A program made the translations under genes and the position numbers. Positions 24,095 to 36,310 of a stretch of DNA of 64,000 bases are shown here, piece by piece. The notes beneath the pieces are model-generated. The model saw only the letters and a program-made list of their open reading frames with translations, did no database searches and was not told the DNA's origin. This DNA is from Lepeophtheirus salmonis (lineage: Eukaryota > Arthropoda > Copepoda > Siphonostomatoida > Caligidae), in assembly GCF_016086655.4 (NCBI RefSeq), contig NC_052135.2, positions 13,978,363 through 14,042,362 of the forward strand, written 5' to 3'. Position 1 is the stretch's first letter; each line of letters opens with the position of its first letter.

Positions 24095-24270
24095 GTCATT
24101 TTTCATTATGCCGTTTGCAACTGTTTCATCCCTTTGCAGAATTTCATTTATTAATTCAGCTGAAAGGGTACTTTTTTTTCATTGGGGGAAAGGGAATGAA
24201 TTATATTTTCAAAAAAATTCAAAAAAACCAAGCCCCCCCCCTTCCCCTCACCAAAAAAAATAATAATGAT
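24095..24270. repeat. short repeat shared with 45215-45290, next to a capped AT fragment
   Basis: TTATGCCGTTTGCAACTGTT with CCCTTTGCAGAATTT recurs at 45220-45260 with few changes. It is followed here by an inverted family cap (AAAACCAAGCCCCCCCCCTT at 24226-24245). Confidence 0.5.
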
Positions 24271-24557
24271 AAATAAATCCTGAAGCTAATTAGTAGCATT
24301 TATGTTATAACTTTTCATATTCCTTCATCAGATAAGAAAATGCAGGTATAGCTTCCAAAAATGCTCGTATTTATAACTATGCATTTTAAGTATGAATATA
24401 CAGTATACAGTAGGTTAGACATATCAAAAATGCATAAAACAGATTGCAAAAATCTATCTTAATAGAACATGAAACAGATAAGTTGTTGATTTACTCGAGA
24501 TTAATGAGTATAAAATTAACTCGATTGCAACATACAAGATTGTTAGTGGATTGAAAT

Positions 24558-25327
24558 TAGTGATGGGACAATTCCAAAAAAAATTGGATACAGATTCCGA
24601 TGATATTGTAGTAAAAGTTCAAGGGGACAAGGTTTTGGATTTTTTTTAATCCAAAAATTAAAATTATTTTTCAAGAAAATTTCAAAAATTAAATTTTTTG
24701 AAAAAACATTTAGAATATACGATTTGATATTTGATTTTTTTCCCCAAAATCAAAAATATAAACATTAATTTTTTTAGAAAAAAATTTGAAGAACCTATGG
24801 TTTTTCTCAAAAAATTTCAAAAATCAACAGTTGTTCTCAAAAAAATACATTTATTTGAGAAATTTTTTAAAAATCAACAGCTTTTCTCAAAATAAATTGA
24901 AAAATTAAATTTGTAATGTAAAATTTAAAAGAAACATATTATATGTTAAATTTTTTAGAGAAAAAATTAGAAATATACATTGATATATTCTAAGAAAATT
25001 AAATTTTTTTCGGGGAAAAATTTGAAAAATTAAAATTAGTTTCAAATATTAAATTTTTTGAAAAAATTTCAAATATTATTATTTATTTCTTTTAATTCAA
25101 ATATTAAATTTTCTAGTAAGAAGCCAAAAAAATTAATTTAATGGAGGGAACGCTATTTTTTTTTATTTTTTTTTTCTCATAACTTAAAAAAGTAATAAAT
25201 AGTTAAATACGAGTAATAAATAAAAACCGGAATATCTAATTATATATTATTTTTCCGATGCCGATCTCAATTCCAGGAAAACACAATTTTCTCCGATTCC
25301 CAACTCTGATTAATCGTCCCATCACTA
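24558..25327. mobile_element. hAT-type element with perfect 8-bp target duplication and nested AT core
   Basis: The left end is TAGTGATGGGACAATTCC and the right end in reverse is TAGTGATGGGACGATTAATC. The 8-bp sequence ATTGAAAT is present on both sides (24550-24557 and 25328-25335). The outer arms (about 24558-24615 and 25245-25327) hold repeated GATTCCGAT-like words. The middle is an AT-rich capped block. There is no transposase frame, so it is non-autonomous. Confidence 0.8.
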
Positions 25328-25496
25328 ATTGAAATGTTCATCTGGTGTTTATTATTTATGTTAGTGTATTATATAGATCTCATCAAATATTCTGAACTAA
25401 AAAATATAAGATATAGCATGCAGTGGGTTTGTGAATCTAATTTTGGATATGTAATTGTGATATTTTCTACTTCTAATTACAAAGAATATATGAAAT

Positions 25497-26031
25497 CAGG
25501 GTGTCCGCAAGGGGTAGGCTGCAGGGGCTGTAGCACCCCCCACACAGACATACACACACAAATTAAGGATAACTTGCATTTTACTACAAAATGCAAAAAA
25601 AAATTCAAATTTTTGATCAATTTTCTGTGAAAAATTAATATTAATTTTTTTTTTTTAATTTTATAATTAAAATTTAATTTTTGAAATTTTTTAACGAATA
25701 ATTTAATATTTTGTGAATAACTATAGATTTTTAAAAAAAATTTCAAAAATTTAATATTTGAATTTTTTTTCCAAAATATTGAATATATCAAATTTCATTT
25801 TTCAAATTTTTTGTGAATATCTGTGGATTTTTTTTTTTTTTTGCAGAAATTTTATTTCCTTAAGAAAATTGTGGATTTTGAAATTTTCTTCCTAAAAAAA
25901 TATTTTTTTTTTTTTATGAATACCTGTGGTTTTTGAAATGTTTAAGCATTTTTCTAAAAAGTTTAATTTTTTTTGTTCAAAAACCAAGCCTCCTAAAAAT
26001 ATATTTATATATAATCCTGCAGACGCCCCTG
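25497..26031. repeat. complete AT-rich capped element with inverted GC ends
   Basis: The left end reads CAGGGTGTCCGCAAGG and the right end in reverse reads CAGGGGCGTCTGCAGG. Next to them are the family caps GGGGCTGTAGCACCCCC (left) and, in reverse, GGAGGCTTGGTTTTTG (right). The interior has three spaced copies of a GTGAATAGCTGTGG-like phrase in T- and A-rich sequence (about 25715, 25810 and 25915). This is the best-preserved example of the family and defines its length (about 535 bp). No open frame of note. Confidence 0.65.
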
Positions 26032-26232
26032 CAAATACTTTAGTTGGATTTTCAGATATTTGTATTTTCCTTTTTAAGAACAAAATGGAGGATCTGACAA
26101 ACGTTATAATATTATGATAAGGATGGAGATTTAGAGACAACGTATATTATTCATCAAAAGAGTTGTACAAAATATGACTTACCACTATGTACAAATAAAA
26201 GAAACTGATTAAAGACAGGGTAAACCTTACCA

Positions 26233-27578
26233 TATGATATTAAAGACCTGTTAGCGAAGGCTCAAGCGCGCCCGCTACAAATAGAATAGCAGAACTGAGA
26301 AATTACGACAATGACATAAATCATAACTAAAGAGGGGATGTGTGTAAAGAAGAAACTAAGTATAGTGATAAGCATACATGTAAATCTGGTGTGTTTTTTA
26401 GATTGCCCGTTAATTTGTAATTGGTATTTTAAAGAACGAATTTTCTTTTCCTTAGAAGTTGTTATTATTATTTAATTCCTGAGTAGTGAACATATGCTTT
26501 CCAAAATAGATTCAATTATATTCAAAACCTGTTTGAACCTTTGTGTTTGCTCAAAAAAGACGGAGTATAACCCTGAAGATTTGTTGCAGAGCTATAATTG
26601 TAAGTCCTTTTTGGACTTCAGAGTAAAATTGGGATGGGCATCGGAGGTATACTAAGTAAATGTCATTGTTTATATCCCTTTTTCCTACCTCCCTTGTCAC
26701 AGCTGATTGTGGCTGATCTAATGAAACGTCATGAGCAGTATTCTTTCTCTCCTCCAACATTTTTCCAACTATTCATTTCAGTGTTCCCTGGTTAGAGTTA
26801 CATTGTGGATTTTCAGTTTCTTTTTTTTTTTTAGCATGCCCATTCCACACTAGATTTTTACCTTTGGTGATAAGAAAAGAAAAAACGGTTGATGCGTGTG
26901 CTCTTTTTTTCCTTTTTGTTGATTATTTAATCAGTCATGGGGATGTTAACATCTCCCTCTAAAAGAATAATTCTCGCCTATTCTTTGTGAAAATTCATTT
27001 AAAAATGTATAATAAAATTAATATAAATGAATTCATATATAGTTATAATATTTTCCATGCACTAATTCAATTTCAAATATATAGAAAGTTTTCTGTTAAT
27101 TTTATTCGTTCTATAATCATATAAAAGTAAACTGATATCAATAATGGTCTTCATTCCAGTTTAAAATATGTCTCACTCCTGCATTCTTCTCGCACTCTCA
27201 TAAAAAATCCATCTCAATTTAAAAAATAATTACAAAAGGCTGTTTCTCAATCATTTTTCCTATTTTTATGGGAAAAAACACAGTTTCATTAGATTCAAAT
27301 AGTCAAAAATATACCTATACCTTAAAAAGAGGCCTGTAATAGGCTTGGAATTGAATCATTAATAAAAAATGTGATTAATAAATTTGACAGGCCTTATTTT
27401 TTCATGTAGGTATATATTTCAGCATTTAGATTTAATAAATACTTTTTTTTTTCTTCATAAAAATATGACAAATGGCCTTTAGAACTAATGTTATATTATT
27501 TTCGTAATTTCTCAGTTGTTCCACCACATTTGTAGCTGGCGCGCTTGAGCCTTCGTATACAGGCTTCTAATATTATAT
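26233..27578. mobile_element. long-TIR MITE interrupted by a 0.9-kb insertion
   Basis: The two outer arms are inverted copies: left has GCGAAGGCTCAAGCGCGCC then ACTGAGAAATTACGA, and the right end in reverse has ACGAAGGCTCAAGCGCGCC then ACTGAGAAATTACGA. The inner arms (27240-27340 and 27345-27480) form the rest of the palindrome, matching the uninterrupted copy at 38072-38407. The left arm is broken at about 26328-27234 by unrelated sequence containing the repeat shared with 41815-42290. Confidence 0.7.
26375..26890. repeat. dispersed repeat shared with 41815-42290
   Basis: GTAAATCTGGTGTGTTTTTT, CCCGTTAATTTGTAATTGG, TTATTTAATTCCTGAGTAGT, TTCAAAACCTGTTTGAACCT and ACATGCCCATTCCACACT-like words occur in the same order and spacing in both places. 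The small frames inside (26551-26760) overlap the repeat and are not thought to be genes. Confidence 0.7.
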
Positions 27579-30500
27579 GACCTGACAATCAGGGAAAGAT
27601 TTAGGAAAAGCACAGCTTAGCTGGCTTTACTTTTGAGTAGATTCCCTGTTATTAGCCGTAAGAGGAAGAAAGTAAACGCAAGTCCTACCCCTTTCACACC
27701 TACGACATATATATGAAGGAATTACTCCTGATATTGATCCTCAATTTTTCTATGTGTCCACTTATAATTATGCAATAAATTATCATAGTCAATATCCTCC
27801 TATCATGAGTACCCTAATAATAACTTTATTCTGAGAGCTTCTGTCTTTAAGAATGAAAAAATATTGGTAATAGTTTTAAAAAAGACTTTTCAGATTGCCA
27901 GTTAATTTATATAATTTACCATTATGATATAGGATTAAATTTTTTTACTATTTTTAAGTTCCACACTTGCAAAAACGCTGAGATGAGTCTGTAATTAATG
28001 AAACACCCGTTGTTTTTTAAATGAAAATTAAATATATATATATGCACTCACTTAATATTTTATCTACTCAGAGGTGTATACTAGAGTCTGGACTCGAAAG
28101 CAGGTGGGTTTGAACTAGGTTGATTTTTCTTATGGAGGGGGTTGAGTTTTTGTTCCTCAAATTTTCAAACTACAGTCACACATGGACCTGAAAAGTCCCG
28201 AGCTTCACACATAGATAGCAGTTTTTTTGTTTGTTTTTTTAATTCACCTCATTTTCAGTTTGATCAACATTCAAAAGGCAGCTGTTAAAACTTCATGTAT
28301 ACCTGTTCTTTAGTTTGTGATTTATTTTCCTAAGTTAACCGCTACTTTTATTATTTTGAAAACAATAGATAAAAAAAATTCATTTTTTTAATTTTACACT
28401 GTTTCTTGATGGGAAAAAATACCGATCACAGCAATGGCTTGAAAATTGTTATGGGGATTTCGCTTCGTAAAGCAAATAAAAAATAATAATTTAAAAAAAA
28501 AACAATTTTGAATGAAAAAAAAGTGTTTTCTTTGCTAAAGCCGGGACTTTTCAGCCCATGTGTTAAATATTCATAACTATTTTTCGACTAAAAATCCTCC
28601 TTATACAACTCAAACAATCCATGGGAAGAGTGTCACACACATGGCTCTGGGTCAGACTTAACTTAAACATGGAACAAGGTAAACTCAGGTTTTATTTAGA
28701 CTTGGAACCAGAAGGAATCAGATTTGACTTGGATTTGGAAAAGGACTTGAAGGCAAGGAAGGTAGGATTTAGAAGTTTGCAATTCTGATTGGCTTAAAAT
28801 TAGAAGCTGCTACATGCTCCTCCAGGCACACAGCTAGTTTGAACATGCCGCCCCCCCCCCTCCTAGTTAAAAGAGAAGATTAAGGGCGACTACGTCACAA
28901 CAACAACACCATATTATAGCTCAGTGTTAGGAACATAGTCTTCCTTGTTTTTAGATTGAATTGTTTATTTTTCCCTGGGCCGCTCTTTCCCTAAAGTCCT
29001 TTAGTATTAAGTATACTTGATCAGTTATAAGAAGAATGATGTTGAGTGATTATAAATTAAATCATTACTCATTTTCCTAAATAAGGTGATAATTTGATAA
29101 AAGTAAAGTTGGACTAGAGTATTTTAACAATTTTTCACCTGTCAAAAGTTTTAAAAAAAACACTTTTTCATTCAATAAGTATGCATATACTTGTTAATTA
29201 GGAGTGCAATGCTCTCAGGATTGGATTTTTTCCAAATAAAAGTGACTAGAGATTTATATTTACCAGTTGTACAGGTGTTTCTTTACAAATATTATTAAGC
29301 AGCTACTTTAGATACTGATATATTACATATATTAATATACAAAAGAGTTATCTCCGAGTGGATTCATTTATTTAAAAAAGAGGATTTCTATAACATGGGA
29401 ATGAATATTCGAACACAATAGGAGTCTATCTACACTATAATCATCACTATTAAGCAAAAATCATGTAATAATATAACTAAATATTCTAATAATAATATCT
29501 TGATATTAGTAGTGATGAGATTTTAAAGTTCGAACCGAGTTAGATTCCTATTTTTTCTAAATATGTACATTTGTTCATCTCCCTCTCAGAACTTTCAAAC
29601 TGTTATGAAAAATTTGAAGATAATGTTTAATTAATGTGACATATCTCTGAACAAATGACTATTGTGTCAAAACTATTGGAGTATTTATCAAAGTTAGTCC
29701 TCAAATACTACTAATAAATAAATACTAGCCCCCCACTTATTATTTTTTTTTTTTTTTTTTTGTATTTGTGCTTTTTCATTTATTGAATGAGGGTGATATA
29801 CATAATTTGATTTTCGATATTGGGTTTTGTAGATTTATTTTGTAGTTTTTGAATTAGTTTGTCCTTCTTCTCACGTCAAGAATAATACAGGAGATTGAAG
29901 TCGGAAAAGTATAAGTAAGTAAATAGCATTACAAACTTTTGCAATACTTGCCTTGAAGTATTCAATCACCAAGTATATTTCCTACAGTAACACATAAAGG
30001 CTCTTGACAAGAATAAACCTTCAATTGAGATTGGGTATTATTTTACACTAGTGTGAAAATATTTTGGACGTACATAGGATCTTGTAGGTAAGAAGGTAAC
30101 TTATTTCCGGGGTATAAATTTATTTTGCTATCGAAGGGTATCTACATGAAGTAGTGAGGGCCGTGACTAGGGTGTTTCATTAATGTTGGGGGAGGAAGGG
30201 ATTATTGACAAAATCTTTGAAAATTTTGAAGTAAGGTTTTTGTGAAAATGCCAAATCTGCAAAATCTAAGGGTTATTTTTTGGAAGAGTAGAAATTTGAC
30301 AGAATGAGAAAAGACGAATTAAAAAAAATATATATAATAACATTTAAAGTTTTTTCCCCGTGAAGATGACTTTTTGATCATTTCGACAAAAATATTTCTT
30401 TCAAGAAAGACACAATTTTAAATTCAGAAAATTATTGATTTCAAAATTTTGAGAACAAAAAATACTTCTTACCTTTAGTTAGTTTAGATGTAAATTGTAA

Positions 30501-31998
30501 CACCTAAATGCCACAGATTTACAAGAGTATTTAAATAAAATAATTTCTTTGCTAACGAAATTTCTGTGAAAATAAGATCTGTTTTTGATTCAACACTCTT
30601 AGATCAGGGTGCTCTCGTCAGAATATTTGTTGATGCATTCAGGCGATTGGTTTTATTATAATTTTCTCCAAATCTCTTCTTTTTTTTTTTTGTTTTTTTT
30701 TAAATAAATTTCGAACCCTATTTTATATTTCATTTGACGACTCTTAAAATATTCATCGCAAGAGTCCCTTTGTCACAGTCTTTATGTATATAATTAACAA
30801 AAAAAGGTCTCTGATTCATCAATTTTTTATGGATCTTTCTTTCAGGAATCCCCAAATAGTTTTTTAAACCTCTGATTTGTATTATTTTAATGTAGGTTTT
30901 AAGCATTAATTATGATATAGGATCCACAGTCTTAAGACTTTTCATGAGTCAAATAAACAATGGCTTAAGAGTCAAGTTCAAGGCGTGAGTCTTAGCTATC
31001 AATTACAAGTCAAGACACAATTATTTGATTGTGAAATCAAGTCGGGTCAAAAGTCTTCAAAATATGGACTCAAATCCAATTCGAGTTGCGGTATAACCTA
31101 ATAGCGGTTTCAAGAGTTACATGCGACTCTTATCTAGATCTCTAGTGGCTCCTTGGAAAAAAAAATATAAAAGTATGATAAATAATGTTTTAAAAAAATT
31201 ACAAATATGCAAATTGACCTTTTTGAGAATTTTAATTTTCTGTGGATCTTCATAGAATTAATATTTACTTTTTTGTAACAAGAACCATGTCAATTATTAT
31301 TTGCTATACGTTAAAGTGAAAATTATAACGCTATTGTTACATTTATTAACTTTTTTTCAACAGCTAAAGTTTAATGTAAATTCTTAGCATTTGATCTATT
31401 CTTCCATACTCAAAATTTTATTAACTTTTTCACTAATACTCGGAAATACTTTACGTAAAAAATTGGACGGAGAGTCATCCAAACATATTAAAATTTTGAA
31501 AAAATATACCTATATCTATAAACTTAATTTTAAATAAGTGTTTCCAGGAGTTTTGAAAAGATTTATATTCAAATTCTAAATAATATTCATTTTGTAAAAG
31601 ACCTGATTTGGTTTTTTTATTGTAATCAATCCTCAAAAAGAACTGAAAACTTTTAACAATGCTATCTATTTTTAATCAATAACATAAAATATGTTAACAA
31701 AAATGAGTAATTATTTTAAATACATAATAATCCAATATGAAATATATAATGTAATCTCTTTATGAGAATTAATGAGATAAATTGATGAATGGTCAACCTT
31801 TTAACTAATGGAATTATTAGAATAAAATTTAATTGACATTATTTAGTTATATATAGCCATGGTATAACAATATAATTTAATTAAGAACCATTAATTTCAA
31901 CCATATACATAAAAATAAAAAACTCATTTTACTTTCTTTAAATTATCACAAAAGGCAGTTGATAAAGTAAATTAAATAGAATTTTTCATGTTTTAAAT
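27579..31998. other. long intergenic stretch without recognised genes
   Basis: 4.4 kb of AT-rich DNA with no open frame of interest. Visible items: part of 27680-27800 resembles 37700-37790; runs of ACTTGGA/TCAAGTC-like words at 28630-28760 and 30930-31095; a C run at 28849-28860; and AGGGCCGTGACTAGG at 30157, which resembles a sequence on the opposite strand near 46685. Confidence 0.5.
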
Positions 31999-32421
31999 CA
32001 GTGATTCTCAACCTTTTCATCAGAGTGGAGACCTATAGCAATTTTTTACTCCATTCATCCAACGCCTCTTTTCCCCAGAAGAAACCCAAACAATATAACT
32101 GTAGTTTCTATTACTTATATACTTTTGTAAGTGGACCATTTTGCAGAGTGTAAGTGTGTTTTTTTACCTATTTGTCGTGGTTTCATCAAGATTGATTGAC
32201 AGACTGTAATATACGTATACATATATCTATCCAAGTGTGTAACTTCACATATTCGGGACTTGGACATGAAATTACCTTTAGAATCTGGACTTGATCTTGA
32301 ATTACAAGGCAGAGTCTACCTGAAATTTCAGCGAGTCCACTGGGTTGTTGCCCACACCCTTACAATAATTTATTTACTATTGATGTAATGTCCTGCAGAG
32401 CAAAAAGGTTGGGACACACTG
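31999..32421. mobile_element. small hAT-like non-autonomous element
   Basis: It begins CAGTGATTCTCAACCTTTT and ends in reverse CAGTGTGTCCCAACCTTTTT, the classic start of Charlie-type hAT elements. Flanking 8-mers (TTTTAAAT and TATTTTAT) are similar but not identical, so the target duplication is unproven. The interior is non-coding. Confidence 0.6.
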
Positions 32422-33900
32422 TATTTTATAACAATCGAAGAATGTAAAATTAAAGCCCTGCTCAAAAATGAAACAACTTCTCTCAATCTCAGAAGTTAAA
32501 ATGCAGGATTATTTTTTTGTTTTATATATAAAAAAAGATATGATATAAAAATGGAATGTAAATTGGCTGTCATTGTAGCTAAAACTGTTTTCATTACTGT
32601 TTTATTCCTCATTATAAAAGCTTTTATTTAAAAATAATCCAACAACTCTCACACTGCTACAAGAATAATTCAGCTTCTTTTGACTAAGCAGTTATTTCCC
32701 ATGGAACGATTATAAATGTCTTGTTTTTTTATTTGATCATGAAATATTTGATAGACTATCGTTAAACATAATGACAAGGGGTTCTCAAAATGTGGGATCT
32801 AAAAAGTTCTCCTATATTAGAATGAGGATTGTGCAACCAAATGTTCTCATTTGTGCGGACATTCCTCTTTTATACATCTTGTCTGGGACGTCCAAGTACT
32901 TTTATATATAATTATCCCAGCTCTTAAATCGAAAGTTATCTGACTTAAATGCTTTAGTCTGACTCAAATCATTGAACCAATTAGTGCATCGAAGGCTAAC
33001 GTCATTATTAGCAAAAAAAAATATATTGGTCAAAATTTACTTGTTTTGTCCGCTAGAGGTATTATTATTTCAAACCTTTTGGAGAATCATTTCCTGTTCT
33101 CTTGTTAAGTACTCTACTGTTTCTACTTTTATTTACTTCATTATTTCATCATTCATTTACTTTTTGCTTGAACAAATATGGAGAAAGAATTATGATTCAA
33201 AATGATTTTCACAACATAATGGTGAGCAGGTTTCCAATTAGGAAGATACTTAAGATTTTATATCCATTTTTTTCTTCTTGCGACTTAAATTGGATTTTTG
33301 GGAATGGGAAATTTAAAAAAGCGAAGATTTCCTTCAATGAAAATCCATTATTTTGGAGAAATTTGCTTCAAACTTGATTTATAATAATATGTAAATATAA
33401 AATATTTAAGACTAGAATAAATTATATGCATATTATTACTTATTCAAACTTGTCAATACTACGTGGAACGCACAATAAATAAATGTATGACGACATAGAA
33501 AAGCTACATCTTCCAAAAAAATATTATGACAAATGTTTTTGACCATACTATTTCTACAGGCTAACGGTGCTCGATGCGCTACTTGGTTTAGTGCTTTAGG
33601 TCAGAATAAAGCATAATTATGATTCCGATACTATAAACTATGGTTTTAATTAATAGTTTATGTTTCTGGTTTATTTTAAAGAAAAATATATAAATCTGTC
33701 CAAAATGTTGATTTGTTTGAAATTATTTTAGATTAATCTTAGACAAAAGACGTGATATAACAATGAAATCTGCAAGAAATGAAAAAGCACATATACAGAA
33801 TTTTAGACGAATCAAAATTAGAGATAATAAAAAACATTTTTGATAGATATAAATGACGACTCTTTCCCGTATAGTCTCTTTAGTCTCACTCAGAGCCCTA
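32422..33900. other. intergenic, unassigned frames
   Basis: Overlapping plus-strand frames at 32972-33377 are rich in F, I and L but match nothing known and lack splice context. Nothing else recognised. Confidence 0.4.
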
Positions 33901-33989
33901 TAAGAAGAGCTACGACACCAAGCAAACTGCTGACGTCAGCTGACAATCAGCTGAAATAAATTTGTGGCCTTATTCAAATCTTATTAACT

Positions 33990-34380
33990 GTGAAGACACA
34001 CAAAATAATTTTTCCAATTAATCTACCTGAAATCCCAAAATTAGGATATAAATGCCTTCGTGTAGCGCTGTTAAATAATCAAGCAAATCTAGCGACAAAG
34101 ATGCCATGCTTTTTTCCTTTCCAAAAGATAAGAGTATATCAAAGAAATGGATACTTCGAATTTTACAATGAAGAAAAGATTGAGCGTCTTGAATTCATTT
34201 TTGTTAACTCTCACGACTTAACTGAAATGAATTCCTTCGCTTATTTGGTTGGCTATTGCTTAGGTAAAACATTTTAGAGTCATTCTCATTGTAATGAATG
34301 CAAGTCATTCTATATTGATGAAGAAAAGTGGACAAGGGATTGGACCAGCCTAATATCCTTACGTTATACGCCTTCAAATA
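33990..34380 (+). pseudogene. degenerate transposase-like fragment (P/THAP9-like or similar)
   Basis: The frame ends in the stretch EMNSFAYLVGYCLGKTF and a TAG at 34275-34277. Reading on in the same frame gives HCNECKSFYID and further codons up to 34383. An A-Y-L-x-G-Y-x-x-x-K segment followed by C-x2-C is typical of the C-terminal part of P-element/THAP9-like and some other DDE transposases. With an in-frame stop and no catalytic core visible it is a dead fragment. Family assignment is weak; it could also be an exon of an unrecognised gene. Confidence 0.3.
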
Positions 34381-34383
34381 GAT

Positions 34384-35559
34384 AAACTTTTTCCTTATAA
34401 AATCGATTTTTTTATATTATAAGTTTAGAAAATCAAGTTTTCTTGGGATTCTTCAAGCTAAACCATTATTCAGTTCATTTTAGATTAAAATTTTGGTATG
34501 TGTTGTCACATGCAATTGCTTCATTGTCTATAGCTTCCTCTAAAAATTAATGGAAAATTTAAGACTAAAATATAATATAAATTCCAGTAACTCCTTCGAC
34601 AGCAAAAACCAATAACTAAAATTGAATTTTGAACAAAAGTTTATAAAGCAACATAAATTTAAAAATGTAAAATAATTGTTAAAAATTGGAAGTCCATTAG
34701 AATAAATATTTAATGAAAACGGTAATTCTTTATAGCCATAACACCTTAATTTAATTCATAATTGTGGTCATTTATAATTGCAAGCAAATATTTTCTGTAA
34801 ATGTTAGTTTTCATATTTATTGAGTATATGTATAATAGAAAAAGTCATCTAATCTTAAGTCGTACTCGTAATATTATGTAATTTGAATTAGTTTTTAAAC
34901 TAATTCGAACGGATTATGTTTTAAAAAATGTAAAGTTTTCATTTAATAAAGATTTTATTAGGTTTTACCTACATTCAATGTAATGAATTTAATTTGTTTA
35001 AGGCCTCAATTGTAGTTAGATAAGGTTGACGCAAGGTGGCGCTCAAGTCTATTGTCGCAACTCCTATTATAGGGCTCTGGTCTGACCAAGTGCACTTCTT
35101 TTTGGATATTAAAATATTATCACTTTTATAAGAATTAATAAATAAATTGAAATCTTACAAAATTAAGGGAATATGGGCCGTAAGTCCAAACCGTCGTTAT
35201 CCATTATGTTGAGTGAGAAATTTGGCATGAGTAAATTAATATATATATATTATCCGCAAGATGGTGTAACAGTATGTAGATGGGGAGGGGTGCAACATAA
35301 ATAAATTCAAAATGCCTCGTAAAAAATAAACTTTTCTTTCTCTCCAAATATAATCATGAATTTGAATTTTCAAATAAGAAATAAATTAATATATTTAATG
35401 ATATTAATTATTAAGGGAGTTGTATTATTTTGTAGCAAGACAGAACCCCTCTCGATTATTTTGTAAACAAATAAAGATCATTTCACATTGAGTATGCGTG
35501 TGATAGTGACAATAATACAACTGATGAAGGAGAGATAATAATGATAAAACGAGATTAAA
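34384..35559. other. intergenic, nothing recognised
   Basis: A short perfect palindrome around 34888-34910 (GAATTAGTTT...AAACTAATTC) and a TA run near 35242-35253. No gene recognised. Confidence 0.45.
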
Positions 35560-36310
35560 AGAGCTTGGAAGAGCACACACCAAGTTTCAGCCAGATCGGT
35601 CTATTTGTGTCTGTTTGGTATTCGATTGAATCGAAGACGTGGAGTGATTTTCAGAAAATGAACGAAAAAGAATTTCGTGTGCTGATTAAACATTACTTTA
35701 TAAAAGACATAACGCCTCAGGAGACCAGAAAGAGACTCTGCACCTTTAATTATAACAGTTTATATGGTTTTAAAAAATATGGAGTGCCCATATGGGCACA
35801 AGTGACTCTGAACGTTCTGAACACCACGGTTGAGGTGAACACTCCAGAAATCATGGATAAAATCCATAAAATGCTGATGGGTGAGAGAAGATTGAAGGTG
35901 TGTAAGATTGCTAGTGATGTGGGCATCTCGAGTTGGACCCCTATTTCCAATAATTTTGCGACCACAACTGCTGCTGAGGTGTGAGCTCGTGCATTGTCGT
36001 GATGGAAAATGACTTTTTTTGTGGTCCAATCCTTGGAGTTTTTCTTACAGCTCGGTTTTCAAATGGCCCAATAACAATGAATAATATGCACCTGTAATAT
36101 AATCTACTACAATCTTTCCGGCCGATTCCTCGATTAAAACGAATGACAAACAGAAATAAATAAACTGATCGGTCTGAAAGTTTGTGTGTGTGTTTTTTTT
36201 ATCTTTTTTTTCCAAGAGATGCTACTAACAAAACTTAACCTCAATACGCAGCAGTAGCGACATCTCTCAGACTTTGCATGGACTTTTCAAACGATCCTCG
36301 TAGTATATCA
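35560..36310 (+). mobile_element. rearranged mariner-derived element, copy B
   Basis: The left arm (AGTTTCAGCCAGATCGGTCT, from about 35584) is inverted at the right end (in reverse, ACTTTCAGACCGATCAGTTT, about 36180), so the ends are terminal repeats. The plus frame from 35658 encodes the mariner N-terminus: MNEKEFRVLIKHYFIKDITP, then TPEIMDKIHKMLMGERRLKV and IASDVGISS. From about 35932 onward the code changes strand: the minus strand reads VIFHHDNARAHTSAAVVVAK and LLEIG, the second catalytic motif of mariner transposases. The element thus joins the N-terminal region to an inverted catalytic piece. It cannot encode a transposase. Confidence 0.75.

Noticed and set aside
32972..33377. Overlapping plus-strand frames rich in F, I, L and S
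   Set aside because: Two frames overlap with similar hydrophobic low-complexity content, which is typical of T-rich DNA rather than a membrane protein.
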